64,000 nt of DNA from Pseudomonas sp. PA15(2017) (GTDB lineage: Bacteria; Pseudomonadota; Gammaproteobacteria; Pseudomonadales; Pseudomonadaceae), in assembly GCF_001945395.1 (NCBI RefSeq), contig NZ_MSXV01000054.1:66381-130380 (forward strand), read 5' to 3'. Made by a program: the position numbers and the translations under genes. Under the pieces are notes generated by a model. That model did not search any database. It was not told where the DNA came from and saw nothing but the letters and a program-made list of their open reading frames with translations. How positions within the stretch are numbered: position 1 is the first letter of the stretch; every line of letters begins with the position of its first letter. This document shows positions 9,021 to 19,387 of the stretch, piece by piece.

Positions 9021-12000
9021 ATGGCAGTACAGGCGAAAGTCGCGCCCATCGGCCAACAGGTCGCTCAGGCAACCGAGCAGGTGGTCAGCAATACGCTGCC
9101 ATTGTCCGAAAGCAGCCATGTAGCGCTCAATATCCCTCCCGAGGCAGTCACCCGTTATACCCGCGAAGAATCGGATCTCATCGTGCAGATGCACAACGGT
9201 GAGGTGCTGCGTATCGGCAATTTCTACGCACCCGCCGAGCAGCCCAGCCAGCTGTATCTGGTAGGCGAAGAAGAGCAGCTGGTCGCTGTGGATCTTTCCC
9301 AGGCCGCGGCAAGCGACGGCATTCTCGCTGCCTCCTACGCATCCGAAGGCACCCTTTCCGGCTTCACCTCGCTGACATCGGTGGCCGGCGCCGCAGGCGG
9401 TACCCTTGGCCTGGGCACGGCAGCGATTATCGGTGGCGTGGCCATCGTCGGCGGCGTCGCCGTGGCGGATGAAATCGACCGGCGCAGCGATAGCGGTAGC
9501 AACGATGGTGGTAGCTCGCAGCCTCCCGTCGATCCTGTGGATAACCAACCGCCGGCCGCTGCGACCAACCTGCAGCTCAGCCAGGACAGCCGGTTCCTCA
9601 CCGGCAACGCCGAGCCCAATGCCACCGTCAGAGTGGACGTGAACGGCACGCCCTACACGGCGACTGCCGATGAAAACGGCGACTTCACCATTGCGTTCAA
9701 CTCACCGCTGACAGGTGGCGAAACCATCACCGTGGTGGTCGTGGATGCTGCAGGCAATGCCAGCACACCGGCAACGCTGAATGCGCCGACGGTTGCCCAA
9801 CCTTCGACGGTGGAGCCCAGCAACGGCGAGGAGCTGAGCGGCTCGGCAACATCTTTCTCGACGATTACCTTGATGCGCCCGAACGGCGAAGTGCTGGCCG
9901 TGACCACTGCCGATGCCAATGGCAACTGGTCGTGGACGCCGTCGCCAGCCTGGCCGGATGGCACCCTGATCGATATTCATACGGTGGCGCCTGGCGGCTT
10001 CCGGCCTCCGGTGATCCGCATAGTCATCGACAAAACGCCCCCAGCGGCACCCACCGTCGAGGCCAGTAATGGCGCTCAGCTCGTCGGCACTGCCGAAGCC
10101 AATAGCACCGTCAAGATCACGATCAACGGGAACACCGTTTCCGTCACCGCGGCGGCAGACGGCACCTGGTCTTATCAACCCGGCTCCACCCTGCCCGACA
10201 CTACGTCCGTGACCATCACCGCCACCGACCGCGCCGGCAACGTCAGCCCGCCAACGAGCCTGACGATCGACGGCCAAGCGCCTAATCCGCCAACGGTCGG
10301 CAACAGCAACGGCACGGTTTTCAGCGGCACCGCGGAAGCAGGCAGCACGGTCATCCTGAGCAACGCCAATGGCGTCCTCGGCCAAACGCGGGTGGATGCC
10401 AACGGTAACTGGCATTTCACGGCCAGCCCGGCGATCGCCAATGGCGACGAGGTGAGCGTGGTGGCCCGTGACCCGGCCGGCAACACCAGCCCGCCGCAAA
10501 CGGTGGTTGTGGATAACGCCCTACCCAACGCGCCGGTATTCACGACGAGCAACGGCACGGTGATTTCCGGCACGGCGGACGCCGGCAGCCTGGTCGTTGT
10601 CAGCGCGAATGGCGCCGAAATTGGCCGTGCCACAGCCGGCCCGGATGGTACCTGGTCGATTACACCATCACCCGCCCAGCCAAACGGCACGGTCATCACC
10701 GCTGTCGCCAGTACCTCCGCCGGCACCAGCGCCGCCGCCACGCTGGTCATCGACGCCGCGCAACCGCTGCCTCCCGACGTTCAACCAAGCAACGGCACGG
10801 AACTGAGCGGCACCGCCGAGCCCGGCGGCAAGATCATCCTCATCTACAACAATGGCGACCTGATCGGACAGACCGTCGCCGATGCGGACGGCAACTGGAA
10901 CTTTATCCCTACCACTGCGCTTGCCGATGGTGCCAGCATCGAAGTCGTGGTGCGCGATGCCGCCGGCAACACCAGCGAGCCTACTGCGGTACAGATCGAT
11001 CGGACACCACCGGCCGCTCCTCAGGTCGAGCCCAGCAATGGCAGCGTCCTGAGCGGCAGCGCCGAGGCTGGCAGCACCGTGGTGATCACCGGCCCAGGGG
11101 GAATCGTCCTCGCCGAGGTGCTGGCCGACGGCAATGGCGACTGGCGTTTCACACCGGATGCCCAACTGGGCAACGGCACGCCGCTGAGCATCACCGCCCG
11201 CGACCCGGCTGGCAACGTCAGCCCGCCCGGTACTGTGGTGATCGATTCCCAGGCGCCAGCGGCGCCAACATTGAACCCCACCAATGGCAACCTTCTGAGC
11301 GGCACCGCCGAACCGGGCAGCACGCTGATCATCCGCATCGGCACGTCACCCGCCACCGTGGTCGAAGTGCTCGCGGACGCCGACGGAAACTGGAGCCATG
11401 CCCCCAGCGAACCGTTAACCAACGGCACCTACCTGGAAATCAGCGCCCGAGACGCCAGTGGTAACGAAAGCGCCTCGACGACGGGCAGCATCGATGCTGC
11501 AGCGCCCGCAACCCCGGTGATAAATCCCAGTAACGGCGGCCTGCTCAGCGGTACCGCCGAGCCTGGTAGCACCATCACGATCAGCATGCCCGGCGCCCCC
11601 GCCCAGACCACGACCACCAATGCCGATGGTATCTGGACGTTCACACCGGCAACGCCAATTGCCAACGGCACGAGCGTCACCGTCACCGCTACCGATGCAG
11701 CCGGCAACCAGAGCCCCACCGCCAGCCAGACAGTCGATACCACGCTGCCGGCGAGCCCGACCATCGAGCCCAGCAACGGCAGCCAGTTCGGCGGTACGGC
11801 CACGGCAGGCGCGCTGGTGGTGCTGACCGGCCCTGGCGGCGTTGCGCTGGGCCAGGCTACTGCTGACGGCAATGGCAACTGGACGATCACGCCGCCTACC
11901 CCACAGCCCAACGGCACCAGTGTCAGCGCAACCGTGGTGGCCAACGGCGCCAGCAGCGCGCCAGCCACCACGGTGACCGACAATGTCGCGCCGCCCGTAC

Positions 12001-15000
12001 CCACGCTGCAACCCAGCAACGGCAGCCTGCTCAGCGGAACGGCCGAAGCTGGCAGCACGGTGATTCTGACCGGACCGGGCGGCGCCGTTATTGGCCAGGC
12101 GATTGCCGATGCTCAGGGCAACTGGAGCTTCCAGCCGGCCACACCACTGGCCAATGCAACGCTGGTGAGCGCCAGCGCTCGCGATGCGGCGGGCAACGTG
12201 ATCGGTACGGTCAGCACCACGGTGGATAACCTCGCGCCTCAAGCGCCGGTCATCCAGCCGAGCGATGGGACCCGGCTGGCAGGTACCGCCGAGGCCGGCA
12301 GCACGGTGATCATCAGCGATGCCAGCGGCCGGGTGATCGGCCAGGCGACTGCCGACGCCAACGGCAGTTGGTCGCTGACTCCGTCACCAGCACTGGCCGA
12401 CAATGCCAGCCTCAGCGTGGTGGCCCGCGACGCCGCCGGCAACACCAGCGCACCTGCCAGCCTGACCATCGATGCGACAGCGCCCTCGATGCCCATCATC
12501 GAGCCCAGCAATGGAATCGTCCTGCGCGGTTTCGCCGAACCGGGTAGCACCGTTACCCTGCGCGACGGCGACGGCAACCTGATCGCCGCAACCACGGCCG
12601 CGGCCGACGGCACCTGGAGCACGACCCTCACCGCGCAACTCCCGGACGGCACCCGCGTCACCGCCACCGCAACGGACGCTACCGGCAACATCAGCCCTGC
12701 GGCCTCCCTGACCATCGACGGCGTGCCACCGGCGGCGCCCGCCATCAACCCCAGCAACGGTACGCAGCTGAGCGGCAGCGCCGAGCCCGGCAGCACGGTG
12801 ATTCTTAGCGGTGCCAATGGTGCGGTGCTCGGCCAGGTCAGCGCCGACGCAGGCGGCAACTGGTCGTTCACCCCGGCCAGTGCCTTGCCCAACGGCACCC
12901 AGGTCAACGCCGTGGCCCGCGACGCAGCCGGCAACACCAGCGCCTCCAGCGGCGTGACCACCGACAGCGTCGCGCCCGCGGCGCCCACCATCGTGCCCAG
13001 CAATGGCGAACAACTGAGCGGTACCGGTGAAGCCGGCAGCCTGCTGATCATCAGCGTTGGCGGCGTGGTGGTCGGCCGGGTGCAGGTCAATGCCCAGAGC
13101 TCCTGGAGCTTCACACCCGACACAGCGTTGGCAGACGGCGCCGCGGTGAGCATCGTCGCCCGCGACCCGACTGGTAACCAGAGCGCTGCCGTCGGCATCA
13201 CCATCGATGCCATGGCGCCCGACACGCCCACCATCCAGCCCAGCAACGGCGGCCTACTCCGCGGCAGCGCCGAAGCCGGCAGCACCGTCATTCTCACCGG
13301 GCCCGGCGGCGTCGCCATCGGCCAGACGACGGCCGACGCCAATGGCAACTGGTCCTTCACGCCGCCGAGCCCGCTGCTCGATGGCACCCAGGTCAACGTG
13401 GTGGCGCGCGACGCCGCCGGCAACACCAGCCAGCCCGGCAGCACCGTGGTGGATGCTCAGCCTCCCGCTGCGCCGACGATCTCGCCGAGCAGCGGATCGG
13501 GCGCGTTGAGCGGCATTGCCGATCCTGACAGCACGCTGTCGCTGACCATCGGCAATGCCGCGCCGGTAATCGTCCAGGTCAACGCGAACGGCACCTGGAG
13601 CTATCCCATCAACGGCCAATTGGCCAATGGCACCCAGGTGTCCGTGGTGGCCCGCGATGCGCTCGGCAACGCCAGCCCGGCGGCCATCACTACAATCGAT
13701 GCCCAGGCGCCCGCTGCACCGGTAATCGACCCCAGTAACGGCACGCAGGTGACCGGCACTGCCGAAGCCGACAGCCTGATCACCATCACCGGCCCCAATG
13801 GCTTCAGCCAGACCACCACTGCCGATGCCAACGGCAACTGGTCGATCACCCCGGCCAGCGCCCTCCCCAATGGCGCCCGGCTGACGGTGACGGCCACCGA
13901 CGGCGTGGGCAATCAGAGCCCACCGGCCAGCGTGACGATAGATGCAAGCCTGCCACCGCGCCCGACCATCGAGCCCAGCAACGGTGGCGAACTCAGTGGT
14001 ACCGCCCTGGCGAGTGCCACCGTGCAACTGACCGACGGGACGGGCGCCGTCATCGGTCAGGCCGTCGCCGACGGCCAGGGCAACTGGACGTTCACCCCGC
14101 AGACGCCGCTGGCCAACGGCACTACCGTCAACGCCACGATTACCGTGGCTGGCCTGAGCAGTGCGCCGGCCTCCACGGTGGTCGACGGCGTCGCCCCCGA
14201 CGCGCCGACCATCGCGCTCAGCAACGGCACGCAACTCAGCGGCAGCGCCGAAGCGGGCGCTACGGTGATACTCACCGGCTCGGGCGGCGTCAGCATCGGC
14301 CAGGTAATCGCGGACGCCAATGGCAACTGGACCTTCACGCCCACGCCCGCCCTGGCCGATGGGCTGGTGGTAACCGCCGTGGCACGGGACGCCGCCGGCA
14401 ACAGCAGTGGCTCGGCCACCACCACCATCGATGCACAACCGCCGGCCACTCCGACGATCGATGCCAGCAATGGCGTACGGGTCACCGGCACCGCCGAGGT
14501 GGGCATTACCGTGGTCGTCAGCGATGCCAGCGGCCGGGTGATCGGCCAGACCACCGCGGCAGCCGATGGAACCTGGACGCTGTCACCCTCGCCGGCCTTG
14601 CCCAATGGCACGGTGGTCAATGCGGTCGCCCGGGACACGCTCGGCAACGCCAGTGGCTCGGTCAGCACCACCGTCGACACCGTGGCGCCAGTAGCGCCGA
14701 CCATTTCGCCCAGCAATGGCGTCGAACTCAGCGGCACGGCAGAGGCCGGCAGCACCGTGCTGATCACCGGCCCTGGTGGGGCGACCAATGGCCAGGTAAC
14801 GGCCGACACGGCGGGCACCTGGAGCTTCAAACCCTCTCCAGCCCTCGCCGACAGCACCGAGGTAACAGTGGTGTCACGTGATGCTGCCGGCAACACCAGC
14901 CCATCCGCCAGCACCGTGATCGATGCCCAGGTGCCCGAGCACCCCACCATCGAGCCGAGCAACGGCCTGACTCTGAGCGGTACGGCGGCGGCCGGCAGCA

Positions 15001-18000
15001 CCATCATTCTCACCGGCGCCGGTGGCGTGCCGATCAATAGCGGCCCCATCACGGTTGGTGCCGATGGCAAGTGGAGCGTTATCCTGAGCCCGGCCCTGCC
15101 GGACGGCAGGCTGGTTACCGTGGTGGCCCGCGACACACTGGGCAATGAAAGCGCGCCAGCCAGCATCCTGATTGATGGTGTTGCACCGCTTGCCCCGGTG
15201 ATCGCGCCGAGCAACGGCCAGGTCATTACCGGCACCGCCGAAGCTGGCAGCACCGTGACGATCAGAGCCGGGGGCACCGTGATCGGCACGGCGGAAGTCG
15301 CCGCCAACGGCAGTTGGACGTTCAATCCGGACAGCCCCCCAGGCAACGGCACCAGCATCACCGCGACGGCGACGGATGCCGCAGGCAACGTGAGTTCACC
15401 GTCGGCCGCCGTCACCATCGACACCCAGGCACCGCAGCCGCCCACACTACAACCCAGCAACGGCATCGTCCTGAGCGGCACGGCGGAGGCCGGCAGCACG
15501 GTGATCATCTCCGCTGTGGGCGGTGTCGTCATTGGTCAGGCGGTGGCCGATGGCAGCGGCAACTGGTCGTTCGTACCGCCAGTGGCCCTCACCAATAATA
15601 CCCAGGTCACCGTGGTGGCCCGGGATGCGGCCGGCAACACCAGCGCGGCGGCGAGCCTGGTGATCGACACCGTACCGCCTGCCGCTCCGGTCGTTCAGCC
15701 GAGCAATGGCGTGCTGCTCAGCGGTACGGCCGAAAGCGGCAGTACGGTGATCATCACCGGTCCGGGCGGCGTGGTCATAGCCGAAGTCGCGGTGGGCCCA
15801 GGCGATGCCTGGAGCTTTCCTGTCAGCACGCCCTTGCAGCATGGCGCGGTGATCAGCGTCAGCGCTCGTGACGCGGCGGGCAATACCGGCCTGGCCGCGA
15901 CCATCATCATCGATGCGCTCGCCCCCGTCGCACCGACCATCGAGGTCACCAACGGCTTGGCGTTGCGCGGTACCGCCGAGGCGGGCAGTACGGTGACGCT
16001 CACCGCCAATGGCAACACCATCGCCACCTTGACGGCCGACGCGGGCGGCAACTGGAGCTTCACGCCGGGCACTGCGCTGGCCAACGGCATAGTGGTGAGT
16101 GTCAGCTCGCGGGATGCAGCCGGCAACCAGAGCCCGATCGCGACTACCACGGTCGACAACGTCGCCCCGCTCGCGCCAGTCATCGCCGCCAGCAATGGCA
16201 TGGAAGTCAGCGGCACCGCCGAGGCCGGCAGCACGATACGGCTGAGCGTGGGCGGGGTGCAGATCGCCACGGTGGCCGTGGACGCCAATGGCAATTGGTA
16301 CTACCAACCCACGCTGCCGCTGGCCGACAACACCGTGGTCACGGCTATCGCCGTGGACGCTGCCGGCAACCTGAGCGGCGCCGCCAGCGTGACCGTGGAT
16401 GACAGCGTGCCCGACCTGCCCGTTGTGCAGTCCAGTAACGGCAGCGTGCTCAGCGGCACGGCGGAGCCAGGCAGCATCATCACCATCCGCATCGCCGGTC
16501 AGGCAGATGTACAGGTCAACGCCGATGCCACCACGGGCGCCTGGTCACAGACCTTCTCACCCGTCATCCCCAATGGCACCTCGGTCAGCATCACCGCTAC
16601 CGATGCCAGCAATAACGTCAGCGCGCCGGCCATCGTGGTGATCGATGGCGTGGCACCTGCTTTACCGACCATCATGCCCGGTAACGGCACCGTGCTGAGC
16701 GGCACCGCCGAAGCGGGCAGCACGGTGATTCTTACCGGACCGGGCGGCGCCGCTATCGGCCAGGCAATCGCTGACGCTCAGGGCAACTGGAGCTTCACAC
16801 CGCTGGCGCCGCTGACCAATGGCACGCAGGTAAGCGTGGTAGCACGCGATGCTGCCGGTAACAGCAGCCCGCCCGCCAACACGACCATCGATAACGTGGC
16901 ACCTGCCGTCCCGACCATCCAGGCCAGTAACGGCGTGGTGCTGGCCGGCACGGCCGAAGCCAACAGCACGGTGATCCTTACCGGCCCCGGCGGCATCCGC
17001 ATCGGTACGGCGAGCACCGACGGCGCCGGCAACTGGACTTTCACATCGAGCCCGGCCCTGGCCAACGGCGTGGTGGTGACCGCCGTCGCCCGTGATGCCG
17101 CCGGCAATACCAGCGCCTCGGTCAGCACCACGGTCGATGCCGTGGCGCCCAACGCGCCGCTGATCCAGGCGAGCAATGGCACCTCACTCAGCGGTAGCGC
17201 CGAGGCCGGCAGCACGGTGCTTCTCACCGGCCCAGGCGGCACGCCCATCGGGCAGGCAACCGCCGCGGCCAACGGCACCTGGAGCATCACGCCATCCAGC
17301 CCACTTGCCAATGGCACGGTAGTCAACGCGGTAGCTCGCGATGCAGCTGGCAACACCAGCGGCTCGAGCAGTACCACCATCGATAGCGTCGCGCCTGCCA
17401 ACCCGACCATTCAGCCTAGCCGAGGCCTGGTGCTCACCGGCACCGCCGAGGCAGGCAGCACGGTGATCCTCACCGCCAGCAACGGCGCAGCCATCGGTAC
17501 GACCACCGCTGCCGCCAACGGCACTTGGAGTGTCACGCCGCCGGCACCACTGGCCAATGGCACGGTGGTCAACGCCGTAGCGCGCGACGCGGCTGGCAAT
17601 ACCAGCGGCTCGACCACCACTACGATCGACAGCCAGGCGCCAACTGCACCCAGCAACCTGTTCGTCAGCGCCGACGGCACCCTGCTCACCGGTAGCGCCG
17701 AAGCGGGCAGCCAGGTGCGTATCGTGGTCAACGGCAACGTGGCCAACCCGATCACGGTCACGGCCAACGCCAGCGGTACCTTCGCCGCCGTGCTGATCCC
17801 CGCGCTGGTGGCAGGCCAGGCGATCGCCGTGACCGCAACCGATGCCGCGGGCAACGTCAGCGTGTCGGCGGGCACCAATGCGCCCAACCTGTCGGCACCG
17901 ATCATCAGCGTGCCGGAAGCCCTCGACACCTACATCAACGCGGCCGAGGCCGCCGACGGCATCCAGGTGCGCGTCGGGCTGGCCACAGGCGTGCGCGCCG

Positions 18001-19367
18001 GTGACACCGTCACCCTCACCTACACCGGTGCCGGGGGCTACACCTTCAACCAGACCCACACCGTTACCGCGGCCGAAGTGCTGGCCGGCAACACCGTGGT
18101 GTCGGTAGTGCCACCGGCAGGAAGTTTTCCACAGGGGGCCGCGTCGGTCACCGCACATATCAACAACGGCGCCAACTCTCAGGCCGCGAACTTCACGGTC
18201 GACACCATCGCGCCGTCTTCACCGGTACTGAATCTGGTTGGCAACCTGCTGACCATCTCGGGCGAACCGAACAGCGAGCTGACCGTGCGCATCGATCTCG
18301 GCGGCACGGTGGCCACCGCCACGGTCACCGCCAACAACGCCGGGATCGCCTCGGTGAACCTGTTGAGCGGCCTGAACATCGGCCTGACCTGGGACCAGTT
18401 GCTCAGCGCCCAGGTGTCCGTATCGGCGCAAGACCAGGCCGGCAACCAGAGCAACGTGGTAGCCCTGGGGCTGGGTAGCCATCTGCAGCAGCAGCCGATC
18501 ACCCTCGGTAACCTGGCAGTGGACGCCAATCTCAGCCTGCTGAATCTGCCGGCCGCCCGGCTCGGCATCAGCGGCAAGACCGTGGCGGGCGCCGCGCTGG
18601 CCGTCGAGGTGCTGACCCCGGCGGGTTACATCGGCCTCACGCCACTGGCGGCCGATGCCAATGGCAACTTCTCCATCAACCTGCTCAGCGCCAGCGTGCT
18701 CAACCAGCTTGGCCTGTCGCTGACCAACCTGCTCAACCTGGGCCCCGACCTGGCATTGCGCATCACTGCCACGTCCGCCGGCAAGACCACCGGCCTCTAC
18801 ACCGTGGACCTCGACCCGCTCGGCCTGTTCGGCCTGACCATCGGCACCGTGCGCGTCGACGGCACGGCAGCCGACGACATCCTCTCCGGCAGCGCCACCA
18901 TCGCCAATGAACGGATCTTCGCCGGCAATGGCAACGACCTGATTCTCAACGTGGGGGCCGGGGATCGCGTGGACGCCGGGGCCGGCAACGACACCATCCA
19001 GATCCGCGCCACCAATTTCGGCAGCATCGACGGCGGCGCCGGCTTCGACACCGTGGTGTTCGACGGCGGCATCGACATCAACTACGGAGCCGCCGGCATC
19101 GGCACGTTCAGCAATATCGAGCGCATCGACCTGGGCACCGGTGACTCGGGCAGCACCCTGACGCTGACCGCGGCGGCGGTGGACGCCATGACCGATTCGC
19201 GCAACACCCTGCAGATCACCGGCGAGAGCAACGACGTGCTGAACATCGGCAACAGCGCTGCCAAGACCGGAACGCAGTTGATTGAAGGCATCGTCTACGA
19301 CGTCTATACCTACGCAAACACCACGTTGCTGGTGGAAGAGAACACAGTACAGGTCGTGGTCAGTTGA
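9021..19367 (+). CDS. bapA: Giant BapA-like Ig-repeat adhesin secreted by type I system
   Basis: The 3448-residue protein has the architecture of BapA-type biofilm adhesins. Residues 1-110 form a BapA-prefix-like domain. A Gly/Ala-rich hydrophobic stretch (about 114-150, TLGLGTAAIIGGVAIVGG) follows, possibly holding the protein in the outer-membrane channel. About 34 bacterial Ig-like repeats of some 82 residues occupy residues 177-2955, most opening with a PTIxPSNGxxLSGTAEAGST motif and containing RDAAGNxS. The C-terminus (2956-3448) has two or three divergent domains, an RTX-like patch (GNGND, GAGND near 3310-3325) that should bind calcium, and a terminal type I secretion signal. TolC, ABC and HlyD genes follow directly, as in P. 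aeruginosa PA1874-PA1877. There is no N-terminal Sec signal, as expected. A classic LapG site (TAAG/PAAG) is not evident; GAAGG near residue 120 is a weak candidate. Confidence 0.92.
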   Translation: MAVQAKVAPIGQQVAQATEQVVSNTLPLSESSHVALNIPPEAVTRYTREESDLIVQMHNGEVLRIGNFYAPAEQPSQLYLVGEEEQLVAVDLSQAAASDGILAASYASEGTLSGFTSLTSVAGAAGGTLGLGTAAIIGGVAIVGGVAVADEIDRRSDSGSNDGGSSQPPVDPVDNQPPAAATNLQLSQDSRFLTGNAEPNATVRVDVNGTPYTATADENGDFTIAFNSPLTGGETITVVVVDAAGNASTPATLNAPTVAQPSTVEPSNGEELSGSATSFSTITLMRPNGEVLAVTTADANGNWSWTPSPAWPDGTLIDIHTVAPGGFRPPVIRIVIDKTPPAAPTVEASNGAQLVGTAEANSTVKITINGNTVSVTAAADGTWSYQPGSTLPDTTSVTITATDRAGNVSPPTSLTIDGQAPNPPTVGNSNGTVFSGTAEAGSTVILSNANGVLGQTRVDANGNWHFTASPAIANGDEVSVVARDPAGNTSPPQTVVVDNALPNAPVFTTSNGTVISGTADAGSLVVVSANGAEIGRATAGPDGTWSITPSPAQPNGTVITAVASTSAGTSAAATLVIDAAQPLPPDVQPSNGTELSGTAEPGGKIILIYNNGDLIGQTVADADGNWNFIPTTALADGASIEVVVRDAAGNTSEPTAVQIDRTPPAAPQVEPSNGSVLSGSAEAGSTVVITGPGGIVLAEVLADGNGDWRFTPDAQLGNGTPLSITARDPAGNVSPPGTVVIDSQAPAAPTLNPTNGNLLSGTAEPGSTLIIRIGTSPATVVEVLADADGNWSHAPSEPLTNGTYLEISARDASGNESASTTGSIDAAAPATPVINPSNGGLLSGTAEPGSTITISMPGAPAQTTTTNADGIWTFTPATPIANGTSVTVTATDAAGNQSPTASQTVDTTLPASPTIEPSNGSQFGGTATAGALVVLTGPGGVALGQATADGNGNWTITPPTPQPNGTSVSATVVANGASSAPATTVTDNVAPPVPTLQPSNGSLLSGTAEAGSTVILTGPGGAVIGQAIADAQGNWSFQPATPLANATLVSASARDAAGNVIGTVSTTVDNLAPQAPVIQPSDGTRLAGTAEAGSTVIISDASGRVIGQATADANGSWSLTPSPALADNASLSVVARDAAGNTSAPASLTIDATAPSMPIIEPSNGIVLRGFAEPGSTVTLRDGDGNLIAATTAAADGTWSTTLTAQLPDGTRVTATATDATGNISPAASLTIDGVPPAAPAINPSNGTQLSGSAEPGSTVILSGANGAVLGQVSADAGGNWSFTPASALPNGTQVNAVARDAAGNTSASSGVTTDSVAPAAPTIVPSNGEQLSGTGEAGSLLIISVGGVVVGRVQVNAQSSWSFTPDTALADGAAVSIVARDPTGNQSAAVGITIDAMAPDTPTIQPSNGGLLRGSAEAGSTVILTGPGGVAIGQTTADANGNWSFTPPSPLLDGTQVNVVARDAAGNTSQPGSTVVDAQPPAAPTISPSSGSGALSGIADPDSTLSLTIGNAAPVIVQVNANGTWSYPINGQLANGTQVSVVARDALGNASPAAITTIDAQAPAAPVIDPSNGTQVTGTAEADSLITITGPNGFSQTTTADANGNWSITPASALPNGARLTVTATDGVGNQSPPASVTIDASLPPRPTIEPSNGGELSGTALASATVQLTDGTGAVIGQAVADGQGNWTFTPQTPLANGTTVNATITVAGLSSAPASTVVDGVAPDAPTIALSNGTQLSGSAEAGATVILTGSGGVSIGQVIADANGNWTFTPTPALADGLVVTAVARDAAGNSSGSATTTIDAQPPATPTIDASNGVRVTGTAEVGITVVVSDASGRVIGQTTAAADGTWTLSPSPALPNGTVVNAVARDTLGNASGSVSTTVDTVAPVAPTISPSNGVELSGTAEAGSTVLITGPGGATNGQVTADTAGTWSFKPSPALADSTEVTVVSRDAAGNTSPSASTVIDAQVPEHPTIEPSNGLTLSGTAAAGSTIILTGAGGVPINSGPITVGADGKWSVILSPALPDGRLVTVVARDTLGNESAPASILIDGVAPLAPVIAPSNGQVITGTAEAGSTVTIRAGGTVIGTAEVAANGSWTFNPDSPPGNGTSITATATDAAGNVSSPSAAVTIDTQAPQPPTLQPSNGIVLSGTAEAGSTVIISAVGGVVIGQAVADGSGNWSFVPPVALTNNTQVTVVARDAAGNTSAAASLVIDTVPPAAPVVQPSNGVLLSGTAESGSTVIITGPGGVVIAEVAVGPGDAWSFPVSTPLQHGAVISVSARDAAGNTGLAATIIIDALAPVAPTIEVTNGLALRGTAEAGSTVTLTANGNTIATLTADAGGNWSFTPGTALANGIVVSVSSRDAAGNQSPIATTTVDNVAPLAPVIAASNGMEVSGTAEAGSTIRLSVGGVQIATVAVDANGNWYYQPTLPLADNTVVTAIAVDAAGNLSGAASVTVDDSVPDLPVVQSSNGSVLSGTAEPGSIITIRIAGQADVQVNADATTGAWSQTFSPVIPNGTSVSITATDASNNVSAPAIVVIDGVAPALPTIMPGNGTVLSGTAEAGSTVILTGPGGAAIGQAIADAQGNWSFTPLAPLTNGTQVSVVARDAAGNSSPPANTTIDNVAPAVPTIQASNGVVLAGTAEANSTVILTGPGGIRIGTASTDGAGNWTFTSSPALANGVVVTAVARDAAGNTSASVSTTVDAVAPNAPLIQASNGTSLSGSAEAGSTVLLTGPGGTPIGQATAAANGTWSITPSSPLANGTVVNAVARDAAGNTSGSSSTTIDSVAPANPTIQPSRGLVLTGTAEAGSTVILTASNGAAIGTTTAAANGTWSVTPPAPLANGTVVNAVARDAAGNTSGSTTTTIDSQAPTAPSNLFVSADGTLLTGSAEAGSQVRIVVNGNVANPITVTANASGTFAAVLIPALVAGQAIAVTATDAAGNVSVSAGTNAPNLSAPIISVPEALDTYINAAEAADGIQVRVGLATGVRAGDTVTLTYTGAGGYTFNQTHTVTAAEVLAGNTVVSVVPPAGSFPQGAASVTAHINNGANSQAANFTVDTIAPSSPVLNLVGNLLTISGEPNSELTVRIDLGGTVATATVTANNAGIASVNLLSGLNIGLTWDQLLSAQVSVSAQDQAGNQSNVVALGLGSHLQQQPITLGNLAVDANLSLLNLPAARLGISGKTVAGAALAVEVLTPAGYIGLTPLAADANGNFSINLLSASVLNQLGLSLTNLLNLGPDLALRITATSAGKTTGLYTVDLDPLGLFGLTIGTVRVDGTAADDILSGSATIANERIFAGNGNDLILNVGAGDRVDAGAGNDTIQIRATNFGSIDGGAGFDTVVFDGGIDINYGAAGIGTFSNIERIDLGTGDSGSTLTLTAAAVDAMTDSRNTLQITGESNDVLNIGNSAAKTGTQLIEGIVYDVYTYANTTLLVEENTVQVVVS
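9550..17886 (+). repeat. Tandem array of about 34 Ig-like repeats within the adhesin gene
   Basis: The unit is about 245 bp (82 codons). Thirty-two units start with a recognisable S/T-N-G or variant motif, and the first and last units are degenerate. Some are close in DNA sequence: the segments at 12050-12131 and 16714-16795 differ at about 8 of 82 positions, and about 30 bp near 12313 and 14519 are identical. This is consistent with recent duplication or gene conversion, and makes the copy number prone to change or assembly error. Confidence 0.9.
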
Positions 19368-19387
19368 TAGGGAAATCGTCGTACCGC

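Noticed and set aside
12239..15532. Long minus-strand open frames inside the adhesin gene
   Set aside because: They arise from GC-rich codon bias and the repeats on the opposite strand. They lack ribosome-binding sites and recognisable domains.
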